Shown: positions 1 through 11,521, counted from the first letter of the stretch. The stretch: DNA of 64,000 bases from Hermodice carunculata (GCA_964020975.1 OZ026617.1:30341859-30405858), one strand, 5' to 3'. The notes: generated from the sequence alone by a model not told the origin. Translations and numbers: made by a program.

Positions 1-1189
1 TCACCCTGAAATCATTAGTCTGTTGCATAAAAACAGTACTCCTGGCGAAAAAACAGAACAAAACAAAACAAAAACAAAAAAAAGAAAAACAAAAAACGTT
101 CTATGACTCTGTTAAATTTTGTGTCACAGACAAGCTACCTGAACTGGAAACCAGTTGTCTCCATATAAAATTAACAGTTTTTCAATGTGTAATCAAACTA
201 CCAGGATTGTCGACTATTGAATTGGTATGAAAACTTCATCCTGTTGTATTTCATTGTGTTGCTCACAGGCATAGAAATTGTATATGATTATAAATGTAAA
301 GATATATAAATTATACAATTTTCCATATAAAATATGTATAAGTCAAAACATCGTGGTAAGTAACAATACTTCAAACTAAATTTTATTTATATATAGAAGG
401 TTTTGGTTCTGACGGGGAAGAGCATGTCTCATTCCGCCTCCTTGGTTCTGATTGACGTTTATACACGTGGCCCTTGATATGACCTACCAAGGCCCCCTAA
501 TGGAGTCTTATACTAGATTTAGGCTTCAGCAATAGTTGGTCTTGCCTGAACATATTTTGGGTCAGTTGCTCTCCGAAAATCAGTATTTGGATTTTAGACA
601 ATACACACCGGCCGATGCTTCTTATTTGTGGCTAAAAAACATACCTACCCAAAAATGAAAGGCCACAACCATCACTTTGTAATGCCAAAAAAATAAGCTT
701 TTAAAAATGAATTGCAGCTTGTTGTACCGCTTGGAGGGGTACCTGAACAGTTTGGTGGCTTGGTTGCTACACTACATCTTAATTAATGGCATCATAAATT
801 ATTACAGTCATGATAATTTAAAGTAACAAAAACAAAAACAAAAACTGCGATGCTAATAAAAGATAAAGTATTGCAACTGTTAATTGCAATGATACTGTTG
901 CTACCACCACTACTACTTCAACCACTTCTACTGACTATTTGTTTGGCACAAATATATATCAAAATGCTCACAAGTGCTTCACAGTACAAACCCTAAAAGC
1001 TAACATGATTTGTAGAATTGCTTATCAGTCTCATTGCACTAAACTAATTCAGCTTAAAGTAAAATTACATAAAACAGTTGATCACACAGATTATGAGTCA
1101 AAGATAGAAGGCCATTACCAACTAAAACATTTCGAAACTGTACCTAAACTGATAGGTTTTTGAATCTTGTTTAAAAGCCTTGAGAAAAA
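1..1189. other. Non-coding, nothing recognised
   Basis: AT-rich sequence with an A-rich stretch near 55-100. The short open frames here have no recognisable domain and ordinary low-complexity composition. No repeat family used elsewhere in the window was recognised. Confidence 0.5.
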
Positions 1190-1560
1190 AGAGTGGTCAT
1201 GATGCTCCTGGACAATACACTTTACAGAATAGGCACAGCTTTGGAGGGCAAATGAACCCCATAATACCAGAGTTGAGAGGAACACACAAGTAGAAAGTCC
1301 ATGATACTCAAGGAGTGGGAGCATGGCAGACGATATGGTCACATGGCATCCATCAAATAAGGTGGTGCTAGGCCATGCGGAGCCTTGCATGTCTGCAGCA
1401 GTACTTTAAAATTGATCCTTGTCTCCAAAGGGTAGCCAGTATAGTTGTATAAGGATGCATGTTATGTATCTCTTGTCCTGGAGACAAATTTGCAACACAG
1501 TTCTGAACATTTTGGAGACGACGAGCAAGGTGTCAAGTAGACTATAGATAAATTGGTTGC
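1190..1560 (-). mobile_element. LINE (CR1/L2-like) C-terminal remnant
   Basis: Read on the minus strand, the three frames together give the post-reverse-transcriptase tail typical of CR1/L2-group LINEs: an RLQNVQN-type segment (about 1535-1510), then a WLP block (about 1435), then a K-x-HGLAPPYL-type block (about 1400-1370). This order is known from the C-terminus of those LINEs. The pieces are split among frames, so the copy is decayed and carries no catalytic RT motif. The 91-codon open frame at 1115-1390 lies across it but only partly matches the LINE frame. Family-level assignment is inference. Confidence 0.55.
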
Positions 1561-1594
1561 ACTAATTCAGTATGGATGTAATAAATGCTTGCAT

Positions 1595-1607
1595 GGGGGG
1601 GGGGGGG
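1595..1607. repeat. G13 homopolymer
   Basis: A run of 13 G followed by a TG-rich stretch. It is a simple repeat and prone to length errors. Confidence 0.9.
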
Positions 1608-1619
1608 TGTGCACTCTAC

Positions 1620-3785
1620 ATATATATTATAGATGTGACAGAAAGCATTGTTTCAGGCAGCTTTGATACGATTTTCCATGGACATGGTCAATAAATGTGA
1701 TTCCAATGTTTTTGCTGCTTCAGATACACGTACATTCCCATTTGCAACCCGTACTGATGCTATGCAGGGTACTGTTTGGTGCGTCTAGAGCAGATGATCA
1801 AAAATTCAGTCTTGTCATTTAATTTCATTCTGTTTAATAGCATCCATTGTCGGATCTCTCTAATGCAATCCTCCATTTTGACAATTGACAACTTCGTTGC
1901 GGGGTTACCACTGGCTGGCAAAGGAAAACAATATATTGAGGCCAGTATGGGAATCGGTCAGTTTGGTTTACGTTGATCGGAAGATATCGAAGTCTGACAA
2001 ATATCTGCAAAACGCGTAGGTACTATTTTGAAAATGAAAAGCTGGCAAATGCCTGTGCTTGTGTATAAAACGCAAGTAAAAAATACATTAGAACAAAGCA
2101 TCGACCAAACATCGGCCCCAAAACCAGGCATTTGGAAAAAAATGGATGCCTAGTCAATTAAAGTTAATAAAATAATCAACGTTTTCCGCTCATATACCAA
2201 ATCTTTATTACGGTCTACAGCAAACACGTGAAAAGCCTGGGAAAATGAACAGTGCTTAGCGAATGGAGATCGTCATTGGTACTTTCACGGTCACACAACA
2301 CGAATGAAAGTGGATGTGTTGGAGATGCGTCACACAACACGCATATCTAACACATCCACTTTCATTCATATCTGCTGACTACTGGAAATGCATCAATATA
2401 TATAATAACCAGTCAAAGTTGCAACCGGGCATAACAGAAGGTTTGGGTAAATCTCTGGTAAGTTTCGATGTGTCGGTTATACGGTATCGTCATCTGGTGT
2501 GCAAGTACCAATATGGCGGCTCAGTAACTTGTAGACAACCGACTTTGCAGTTCAAAAACAAAGAGATGATGGTAGTATAGTTGTCTATAAGCTATGGTTA
2601 ATTCAAAAACAGTATGAGGAAAGTATATATGTACATGCGTTTTGTGACGAAATAAGGTAGTCTTGAGTGTTTTTGAGGACTGTTTCGATGAACGCATCAT
2701 TATCGCGCAACTGCCGATTCATCGCAAACTATGACGATTCAAAGCCGGCAAACATAAGGCTGGAAAAATGATCTAAACCTATGTGCCTGTGAATAACACG
2801 CATCAGGACATTATGAAAATAAATTTGGTGCAAAATGTGTGCATTAACTACGGGGAATTTCCGGTGGATCGATGCGGAAGGTCGCAGTGTTTAAAATACT
2901 ATAAATGCCGACTGGGGTGGGGCTTAGTGGCATGACACGTCAATCTGCGAAGCCTAACCATAACACGCAGACATGGATGCAAAACGTCGTGCAAAATTCA
3001 CCTTTTGCAATTAAGACTGATGAACTATGGATAGCTAAAACACAGCATGATTAGAAACTGCAGCTGATATATGAATATGTCAAAATATGAATTTTCCCCA
3101 CATTACCCTTAGCTTATCTTTAATGCCGATGCCTCCTCCTTGCCCAGATTCACGAGGTAGTGTATAAATTATATTCATTCATGTTTGCGTATATTGTTTC
3201 ATAGGTTTGTTGTGCGACAGTTTTGAAAGTCTTCACATGCATTGCCGCCTCTCGATCTATAATAAAATCGGCGTCGTTTCCCGCGTGTGAAAAGTCTCTG
3301 TTGTCATCAGCTTCCTAGGAATTAATTTGTATGACTGACCTTGTACTGGGGTCTCTAATTGCTCGAAGTACGGTAGCAAAAACCTAGCCCTGCGGACGCT
3401 TGGCCAGATTGAGGACAAAGGGTAAATATACTAGCAGTGCAGACACCTATTAGAATGTCATTGAATTTTACCCTTCAAAATACATCTGAACTAATCCTGG
3501 CATGTGAAAAATTTCACTTTACCTCCGGTCAATACAAAGATAAAAGAAAAACAAAGAGTAATGCTGTGTTAAACCCAGTTCTTCCAGTTATTAATAGCAA
3601 GTTTTAATAAACAAGCACCTATTCTTATTACACGATTTTTACACGGAAATCGCGACGGTGTTTTATTGGCAATTTTGCCCACAGAGAAGAAAAAAAACGT
3701 GTATTTCTTTGTGAGCAAAACTGCCGAACATACATATTTCAATACACCAAAATAAAAAAACAACAATATTTAAACCATTACAGGT
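1620..3785. other. Non-coding, contains a hairpin
   Basis: Mixed-composition sequence on the 3' side of the minus-strand CUB/lectin exon, so part of it may be intron of that gene. I looked on the minus strand for the missing second half of the lectin domain (a W-x-DG / WND-type block) and did not find it. Apart from the hairpin at 2302-2367, no repeat was recognised. Confidence 0.4.
2302..2367. repeat. 28 bp-stem inverted repeat (hairpin)
   Basis: Arm 2302-2329 pairs with arm 2340-2367 with two mismatches over 28 bp, around a 10 nt loop (TCACACAACA). The motif TCACACAACACG occurs just before the left arm (from about 2291) and again across the loop and start of the right arm, so a direct repeat is superimposed on the palindrome. 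It could be a fold-back element, a small-RNA hairpin or a replication-slippage product; the sequence does not decide. Confidence 0.8.
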
Positions 3786-3788
3786 TAT

Positions 3789-3835
3789 ATATTATCCCCA
3801 CATGTGCTTCCAAGAAGCAGACTGTGGGATAATAT
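3789..3835. repeat. Near-perfect ~20 bp hairpin
   Basis: ATATTATCCC near 3789 pairs with GGGATAATAT near 3826-3835. The inner GCTTC/GAAGC arms enclose a CAA loop, with a small bulge and internal loop between the two paired parts. It lies about 130 bp beyond the splice donor of the CUB/lectin exon, so probably inside its intron. Confidence 0.65.
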
Positions 3836-3946
3836 GTAATAATTTAAATACAGGTATACATTGTAGCAATGAGACTTATTATATGTAAGTTCCCATTGGG
3901 CCTCCTCGGAGCATCACTTGCTTGGCAAAATACGCGAAAAGAAGAT

Positions 3947-6900
3947 TTAAAAAAAAACTCTTACTGGACTTGGTCTCATCAGTCCAATGTAGATTAGTGT
4001 TGATACAAATAGCATAAACGCGTGGGGAATATAACATTTCAAATGCAAAATTTGATGGAAAAACTTAATCTCATCGCGTGTGTTGATAGAGATCAACGTA
4101 CTATCATTAAAATTGCAACGTTCAATTGCATCAAGCCAGCTAAGCCTTCCAATGGCGGTGAAAGATAAAGGTTTCGCTGTGTATAATCCAATATCATATG
4201 GAAATTTGACCTGCTTCTCAACGAGACAACTTTTCACCATCCATGCATACCACTTTGTACCAAACATTATAAACTGATCAGTCAAATTAAAAGAAAAGTA
4301 AACGCTACAAGTCTCTGAATATGTTTTTTTTGCTGGATGTCGCTCTAAGGTGAGTGTGTCAGGTATTGTGTTTTTGTGGATCGTGGTTGCGTAATGACTA
4401 ATCCATGTATCTTTAAATGGTAATACTGTCAGCCAATATAAGCCATATCTGACTGTTACCCTATCGTTAATCCAAGATGTGAGTTTTGAGTTTATTGCAA
4501 AATTAGTTCGGCACCGTATTCTGGCATCATAGTTTGCATAATCAAACATAACACTTAACCGTGAGGGACTAGTTGGAGAAAAATAAACAAGGGAAAATTT
4601 GTATACAGTCTCTTTTAGAATGCCATGTACGCAAAAAACTGCACCGGTAAACAAAGGCCATATGCTTGATGGGACATTGTATGTGGCTTGAAGGCATCTT
4701 ATGGTAAACGTCACAGATAATATCAATTCATCGCCATATCTGGCGGTGTCTAACCAATTTAGTATGGCGTAAACAATTTGGGTATAAAAGATTATTGTTG
4801 TATATCTTCGAAATGTATAATAAGGATTGTCATCACAATGCGGCATTCCCATTCTTAAATTGCTGATGTAACCCTTGAAGAGTCCAATGTAAATTAACGT
4901 GAAATTTGCAACAAATCTCCCTCGTGTTGGGGCGGATCGTACTCTTAGGTAATGATCTGTATCAAATGTTGAGTAAATATTCATAAATACTACGCAATCA
5001 TGATGGATCAAATATCCAATATCTGTATACAACACACGTGCCACTGTACTGGAAAGCACATCTCTCTGCATTCGGCCTGTATTCGAAATTCCAATGCATT
5101 GAGTTAAAACTATTTCTAATCTTGCCTTCAACGATGAGCCTTGCTTGAAAGAGTAACATGTTATTAGCATTCGCGGACCCGAGGAAACAATGACCATTTT
5201 AGATATCTTATCACAAAATGGTCCTATCTGTGTACGTTTATTGAAGTATTCTCCATCATTAAACGATATGCCGCCATGAAAACAATCTAAACGTCCTGTG
5301 TGAGAGAGGTGTACCAATGTTATTTGAATATAAAATGTAACAGGTACATTAATTAGAACTGTTTCTGCGTGATTTATTTTATGGTGTGACCCGCCGTGGT
5401 AAAATGGCAAGCGGATAAATATATTTACGGATATGTCTTTATTTACCTTACGCTTCGAAAACTTGATAAATCGATTGAACATACCCATTAGGACAATCAA
5501 AATATAACCGTTACCAGCCGGTGATTGGGTACAACATAAAACAATAGTTATACAGTGTCCAATTGATGTAAGTGAACTCTCAGAGTGATATCTCAAATTA
5601 GCTTGCAGCCTGTGAGATGTATATGTATGGACAGGAGGATGGACGCCTTCATGGTAAGATAATATTACCAGCTGTTTCACCAACAGGTACATAGAGTGCC
5701 TGAGGTTAATAAATCTTTGAGGCGCCACCGCAATTGTCCAAAATCGTCTCGGGTGTGACTCATTCACCTGGTAGCAAATATGACTGCTGATTCTAATGTC
5801 CAGTATTACTGGACTATCATGGACCAGTGTATTTCTCTGAATGAGTTGTTGGTAGACAATGGCAAATGAAGAAGGGTAACGCCAATTGGCATAAGAAGCA
5901 CCCATATTGCCCCGAAAGTATCTTACAAATAGGAAGCTGGACAAGAAAACCTGATTGTGTTTCAAAATATGACCACAAAACTTAGCGTTTGTTCCACCAT
6001 AAAGTTCTAGGAATAGCATATCACATTTTGTTTTATAATACAGGGTTTTCAGATATATTATTACTATGTTAACTAAAGTGTTCATGGATCCTCTTATTAA
6101 CCACGTGAATGCAAAGGGGCGTGTTCTTCTTGCTGAATAACGGTTTAGGGAAACACATGTCGGTCTTCTTGCTGTAAAAGTGTCTAGGAAAACAATGTTG
6201 CCACAAGGGTTGAAAAATTGTGTATGCACTAGAGCACATTTGAAACGTTTATGTATTCGATTCCGCAAAGAATTGCTCTTAATTGAACACAAATTATGAT
6301 GCTTTTTAATATTTTTGTACACAAAACATATAAATGATTGCATTTTCACTTTGCAGGGAATACATATGGTATGGCTTGACAATGTGCTTACTAGCATTCT
6401 TTCTGTAGCTACTGGATTGGTTGTTATGGTGGGGTACAACATCATGGTAGACTGGTAGACGAATCTAAATTTTGTATACAATATTTTGCCATCCAGGCAC
6501 AGCTTGTTTGTTTTAGATAGAACGAAAATAATTGACACCTCTCGCCGACTTCTAAATCCCTTCTGGTATGTTAGTTCATACAGTGGAAGCCTTTGGTTAC
6601 TACAGTCATAAATGACCATTGAGCCTCGCATCCATAACCTACCGGGCATGACAGTGAGGTTTACACGAAGTTGTGAATAGGTTATTATCTCAAAATGTAC
6701 ATCTACATTCTTCTTAACACACATTTGTTTTTTAATATACATACAATTCCAGCCACCTAGAGGCTTTTTGAGAAGAATAGCATATTGACATTGGATTGTA
6801 TCATAGCATAAATGCTCATTTTTAACTTCTATGTTCTTGAACGTATATGAAAATAAACATTTATATAACCTTTTCATTTCATTTATAATCTCCCGATTTT

Positions 6901-7105
6901 TCACACTCGCTAAACATGCCTCCAAAGCAATTTTCCAAAGTCCATTCATCAATATACTGGTATTTTCTATAATATTTTCTTGTCTCTGTGAAATTGTGAA
7001 ATGCAATAAAAAGAAAACCAAAAGTACCTTCGTGTGCATAACCTTTAAGGCTGCAGGACATATCATTTTCTCAGAAGGCATAACAACCAAAATTCTTGGT
7101 GACAT
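3947..7105 (-). CDS. Secreted CUB / C-type-lectin multidomain protein, large 5' exon
   Basis: Uninterrupted 1052-codon frame. A hydrophobic signal-like segment follows M23 (MHTKVLLVFFLLHFTIS), so translation probably starts at 7039 rather than at the first ATG (7105); an in-frame stop lies seven codons before the latter. Residues ~333-420 resemble a CUB domain: FTWLI, then a C-x7-Y-G stretch, then AKFCG, ending FAIVYQ. Residues ~570-670 are a second CUB-like unit: LDCFHGG, then FNDG, then IGPFCDK, then SSGPRMLITCYS. Residues ~120-220 and ~430-530 may be further divergent beta-sandwich repeats. Residues ~985-1047 match the start of a C-type lectin fold (LSWLDAIERC, LISINTRDEIKFF, LIYIGL). The frame then runs through a GTAAGAG donor, so the rest of the lectin domain should be in another exon. 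N-glycosylation motifs occur (NLT, NFT, NDS). Specific function is unknown; extracellular recognition or adhesion is inference. Confidence 0.8.
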   Translation of the reverse strand: MSPRILVVMPSEKMICPAALKVMHTKVLLVFFLLHFTISQRQENIIENTSILMNGLWKIALEACLASVKNREIINEMKRLYKCLFSYTFKNIEVKNEHLCYDTIQCQYAILLKKPLGGWNCMYIKKQMCVKKNVDVHFEIITYSQLRVNLTVMPGRLWMRGSMVIYDCSNQRLPLYELTYQKGFRSRREVSIIFVLSKTNKLCLDGKILYTKFRFVYQSTMMLYPTITTNPVATERMLVSTLSSHTICIPCKVKMQSFICFVYKNIKKHHNLCSIKSNSLRNRIHKRFKCALVHTQFFNPCGNIVFLDTFTARRPTCVSLNRYSARRTRPFAFTWLIRGSMNTLVNIVIIYLKTLYYKTKCDMLFLELYGGTNAKFCGHILKHNQVFLSSFLFVRYFRGNMGASYANWRYPSSFAIVYQQLIQRNTLVHDSPVILDIRISSHICYQVNESHPRRFWTIAVAPQRFINLRHSMYLLVKQLVILSYHEGVHPPVHTYTSHRLQANLRYHSESSLTSIGHCITIVLCCTQSPAGNGYILIVLMGMFNRFIKFSKRKVNKDISVNIFIRLPFYHGGSHHKINHAETVLINVPVTFYIQITLVHLSHTGRLDCFHGGISFNDGEYFNKRTQIGPFCDKISKMVIVSSGPRMLITCYSFKQGSSLKARLEIVLTQCIGISNTGRMQRDVLSSTVARVLYTDIGYLIHHDCVVFMNIYSTFDTDHYLRVRSAPTRGRFVANFTLIYIGLFKGYISNLRMGMPHCDDNPYYTFRRYTTIIFYTQIVYAILNWLDTARYGDELILSVTFTIRCLQATYNVPSSIWPLFTGAVFCVHGILKETVYKFSLVYFSPTSPSRLSVMFDYANYDARIRCRTNFAINSKLTSWINDRVTVRYGLYWLTVLPFKDTWISHYATTIHKNTIPDTLTLERHPAKKTYSETCSVYFSFNLTDQFIMFGTKWYAWMVKSCLVEKQVKFPYDIGLYTAKPLSFTAIGRLSWLDAIERCNFNDSTLISINTRDEIKFFHQILHLKCYIPHAFMLFVSTLIYIGLMRPSPVRVFF
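3958..3967 (-). other. Splice donor ending the CUB/lectin exon
   Basis: On the minus strand the frame reads CCA then GTAAGAG, a good match to the animal 5' splice consensus, directly after the LIYIGLMRPSP segment where a C-type lectin domain should continue. Without splicing the frame adds only GTAAGA-encoded residues and a poly-T tract before stopping at 3947. The exon boundary is therefore placed at 3965/3964. Confidence 0.6.
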
Positions 7106-7203
7106 AATATTTGTTTGCAGTAATTAAATTGTATGTCCATATTGCTTAGTACATGCAATCACTAAACTACGGGCTTTTATTTACACATTTATTCTTTGAT
7201 ATG

Positions 7204-7428
7204 TTACCAACAGTGTACTTGTATAAATGCGAATAAACACGTGATGAAAATAAAAATTAGTATAGTAATAATGCTTATGCTAATGCAAATTATCCAAACC
7301 ATTGCCACGTCAATCCCATGATACCATTTGCAGAGCCCCTGTCGAATGCTACCATTGATAATATAAGTGTCTATTTGCAAAAAGCCGAGCCATGTAGGTG
7401 ATAACACTGAACTAAAATCGTACATCAA
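7204..7428 (-). CDS. Small possible membrane-segment ORF, unrecognised
   Basis: A 74-codon frame just upstream (minus strand) of the CUB/lectin exon. Residues ~42-68 form one strongly hydrophobic stretch rich in I, V and F that would span a membrane. No family is recognised, and in AT-rich DNA such I/F-rich frames arise by chance. It could be an unrelated exon or simply non-coding sequence. Confidence 0.12.
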   Translation of the reverse strand: MMYDFSSVLSPTWLGFLQIDTYIINGSIRQGLCKWYHGIDVAMVWIICISISIITILIFIFITCLFAFIQVHCW

Positions 7429-7439
7429 TTGACATCAAA

Positions 7440-8085
7440 GCACATACACAAAAACAAGAGACGTGATCTGAACAATTCGTCCATTGTCACACAAATCTGC
7501 AAGATTTTTAAATATTCAGACATGCAGTTATGAGCTATAGGCAGAACTTGCACCACGGTATCCACTGAAATCAGGAAATACCACATTAATTTCACTGAGC
7601 TTCAGTACAGTCATGTACTGTTTATCTTCAAAACATGAAACAAAATGTGTGTCCAACAAATTTTATTCATCTATTGTTAAATTAGACAAGGGCTTAGAGA
7701 AAATGCGATTTTTGGGGATATCAAGTGTAGATTATCCAGCTGCCAATTAAATCTAACATTCGAGTGGAAATTATCAGAATGAGAACCTGTTTTGTGTTTG
7801 TATAAATCCAGCAAATTGTGAGGTATAAACGTACGACTGCATAAGCCTATATATTATTCCATGGACACAGTGTTTGCTGCTTATTACTTGCGATCTCGTT
7901 ACACCTTGCAGGGCCCTACGTCCTAACACCACAAGTTTTCTTTATGGGTCAGTCCTTGCTCACGAGGCTAAAGCATAATGAAGCAGAACCCCACAACCAT
8001 GACACCTTGTAGCACAGAGAAATAATAAATGACACGTACATGTATAACATTGCAGATTTATAAATTAATACAAAAAAAAAAAATA
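7440..8085. other. Non-coding, nothing recognised
   Basis: AT-rich intergenic sequence ending in an A-rich run near 8070-8100. No domain or shared repeat was seen. Confidence 0.4.
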
Positions 8086-8089
8086 TAAA

Positions 8090-8480
8090 TAAAAAAATAA
8101 AGCCTGCTTTCTTCTTATGGTGTAAAATTAGCCACCTGACAAGTTCGGAAAACCATAAAGTGACAGGCCTACCATGTCTCTTTTTATCTTTATCACAATT
8201 GATAAAGTTTGGGTTAGATATATGTGTTTTTGAAAGTAAACGTGTTGTGTACCTAATGAATAGTATTTAAAAAGTTCAGGTGACCAGTTTTAACCGCCAG
8301 TCGCCTTTAATGGGTGACTACATGTCTCAAGCCAGATGTGAAATTCGTTTCGTCGCATAAATATTGGAAAGCGAATGTTCATGTATTCGAAATTCGTGAC
8401 TCTTTTTGCTGTCATTGTCGATGCAAAATTTATGAACATGGGTCTTGCTTTTGCAAAACTATTTGTGATGGACTAAAACC
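8090..8480 (-). repeat. S-repeat monomer (inverted relative to the 26 kb array)
   Basis: On the minus strand this matches most of the 492 bp S unit of 26007-27401: the AGGCCTAC-type block, the ACCGGT-type block followed by the 'AAAAGGCAACTGG' block, and the 'CCAACAATGACRGCAAAGAG' block occur in order. It is diverged, and it marks the left edge of the 8-15 kb duplicated block; the 44235-44480 copy sits at the matching place in the other block. Confidence 0.6.
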
Positions 8481-10890
8481 CTAACACACATATGGTTTTC
8501 TCTACTACTTTAATGGTACTTAGCTATTTACCCGAGCAAACACTGGGTATCGAGCAGCAGGAAAATTAAATATAAACATATAATCTGGTCTTGCTGGAAT
8601 ATGTTTTTAAGATAGCTCTTTGAAAATGTGAGAATTTGAAATGTTATAATTAGATCGGACGTGGGAAAAATATTTCGTATAACTCAATGGTTTACCTAAA
8701 TCGTAGTTCCAATTAAAATAGCAAATGATGATGGTTCCAAACAATAGAAAGTGAGCATCTGCATAGTTTTTGTCACGTTTTTAGAAATCATTGAATCTGC
8801 AAATTTTCTTTTTTAAAAGTAAACCAAACCACTGTACACAAATTAAATGAAATACTTTGATGTTTTGTGCATTGGATGTGGGAGTGCAAGAGTCTTTTTT
8901 TATTCAAAAAATTACTCGCTATATGGAAGCCAGCACAGATCAGCACAATTCAAATGGAGCCAGTTTCAAAATGTAAGCCATCTATAAGGAAAAGGTATTC
9001 AATTTTGGCCTCTTTCACTTTTAGTGACAGCAAGATGTTAGCAAAATTGAACGTCGAACAGATAGGCACATGACATGACATATAACAAGTGGATGGGATG
9101 TTAGAAGCCCCTGGTACTGTTGTAATGGGGCACAGATCTTTTTATCCGTATTTTGGATAGTTTATTAGCACATAGCGCATCTATTATTCCAAAACTACTT
9201 ACAAATCCCAAACTAGTACAATATTTCGATTTACATGTATCCATCCATATGGCTGACCACAATCCGAATGATTTACAAGATTTCATGTAAAAGAAAACAA
9301 TGTGATAAACCACTTTCTCTTAAAAAAAGCTGTCAATAAACCATGCAAGAGTAGCGAGTGTTAGTTTTAGTGCACAGAGATCAAAATGAGGTCCCTCAGT
9401 TTGACCAGATCCAACGCAATTTTAAATCCAATAGCTTATACAGTTCTGATGGAACATTATTTTTGGCCGAAAAGACAAATACATAATGTTGCACAGCAGA
9501 CTGTAATGATGAATGTATCGATGGAGTAATTGTACCTCTGGTCCAACAGAACTTAAGTCAAGAGCAATACTCTGTTGGAAACTGCTTTGTATATACCAAG
9601 TAAATGTTAATTATTTTAGACTACACATTTACATATAATTAAACCGCAGTGTTTATTCAATCCAAACTGTCAGTCCTCAATTGCAATTTTTTCTTTGCCG
9701 ATATGCCTATTTACTTCCACCTTTCATTTTAGTTTTAAACCAACTTCGATTGTAGTTGTACTTTAACTTTCAAGTAAAGTATCTTTCCAAAACAGACAAG
9801 TGTATGTTTCGTGGGTAGCTTTAATGAAAACGGAACTATTTTGTAAAAAGAAACATATTTGCCTATGGCATGGTATAGTTTATTCATGGTTGCATGGTTA
9901 CAATTTGCTAACATTGCATCCGTCTCTCGATTGCCAAGCAAAGGGATTTCTGTCTCTCTGCCCATTAGTCAACCACCTATGTGTTTCGAAATATCCATTT
10001 ACCGAACATATTATGGGATTGAAACTTAGGTCACCTTGTGCTGATATCTCAGTTTGTGGCCTATCTAAGTAGCCCTTGGATATTCTTAAATCCATCACTT
10101 TTAGTAGTGCAGCCAAATTTTACATGGATTTACAACCAGTCTTAAAACATTTTTCTCCAAGCACATGGCAACACACTGTTATTACATGCATATAGTAATT
10201 ATGCATAGGTAAAATATGTATGTTGGTACTGGCAGTTCATGCATCTATGCCTGCTAACTAAATAATCAGTGACCATGACTCATCAAGATCGATATCCAAA
10301 TTTCGAGTCAACTTCACATCCGTCCAAATATGAGTAGGAAAGTAATGAACATGACCAATTACACAGGTGCATTTCTTTATAATATAAACAACGTGAACGA
10401 ATATCTCCCCGCGATACATTCGTCAAATAGTAAGAATTCGATTGAACATTATGGTATATTGAACCATACTTTATTCCACAGTGTACAAAAAAAATCAGTA
10501 TGTATATTCTTACCAGACATATATGTCAACATTATGACGTGTGATTAAAGCCATGTGATTTTGTTCTGAGTGGTAGTCAAATTTTGGTTGACCAGTCCTA
10601 TGACACTTCTTTCTCTCCTATCATAACAATCACACAAAGGCCAAAAAAATAAGACAGGGTAAGGGCCACAAATGAGTAAGGCTGCCATATATTAACTAAG
10701 TCACCGACCAACATCAATTTGAGCCATGGCAAAAAAGATGTTCCCCCCCCCCCCGCAGAATTTCTTTATGTCTTTCAGTGCCATGCTTAGACATGCTGGT
10801 ACGTAAATCAAATTTCCCTTTTACAAAGAATAATAATAAAGTATCCAACTGATAATTCACAGAGATAAGGTCAGTTTAATACTTCGACTT
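8480..10890 (+). repeat. Duplicated block A (paralogue of 44.5-48.2 kb)
   Basis: Collinear with 44490-48180 in the same orientation. Matching anchors, in order, include AAATCGTAGTT (8700 and 44690), the ATGAAAACGGMA segment (9825 and 45780), CATGACTCATCAAGATC (10274 and 46234), TTGTTCTGAGTGGTAG (10560 and 46722) and GTATCCAACTGATAATT (10840 and 48100). Identity by eye is moderate, so the duplication is old. No supported gene lies in it; the short frames differ between the copies and look non-coding. Confidence 0.7.
10743..10754. repeat. C12 homopolymer
   Basis: A run of 12 C inside duplicated block A. The paralogous position in block B (about 48010) has no such run, so the run arose after the duplication. 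Confidence 0.85.
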
Positions 10891-11279
10891 TAATCGTAGT
10901 TGGCAGTGAAAGAGCTAAGGACCTTTTAAATTGTTCATTCTGAAAACAACATTGATTCCGTCGAAACAGTTAACTTTGTTTAGGCTTACTTTCTTGACCG
11001 TATTACCTGTATTCGGTTACAGAGTGATACTTTTCCAAAGAATGCCAACCTGCAGAATGTAAAAGACTTAGTGTACAAATGGCTATGAGCCTTTAACGCT
11101 GCACAATCAATCTGATAATTATACACAAGGACAAAAAACTACGCACCTACTGGTCCCGGTATGAATGTATACGTTCGTAGAAAGATGTGCTGTTATGTCA
11201 TGAATTTCACTGGTGCATATCACCCTATTCTGTATGGAAATGTATTGATTTTATCATTCAAGTGCTTCAGTGCAACATT

Positions 11280-11445
11280 CAGTTCCCTTACGTTTTGGTC
11301 TCTTTTGGGTAAATACAAACTATAAATTCATGTGTTTCAGCTATACATACCAAGGAACATTGCCTTTAGTCGGAATTGACTTGGATTTGTTTCGTTAGGA
11401 CTACGGTTTGGATATGGTAATGACACTGTCTAATCTAGACAATAT
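11280..11445 (-). repeat. ~165 bp dispersed repeat, inverted copy
   Basis: The reverse complement closely matches 34400-34565 and the start of the insertion at 46760-46885. Shared anchors are CAGTRTCATTACCATA, GAAACAAATCCAAGTCAAT and CCAAAACGTAAG. Similarity to the 34.4 kb copy is high by eye, so this pair is younger than the surrounding duplications. Confidence 0.7.
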
Positions 11446-11521
11446 TCCAATCTTCTATCGTGTGGGATGTGAAGCCATTTCCTGCCCATTTTTGATTAGA
11501 CAGACAGATTAATGGTGGGGC

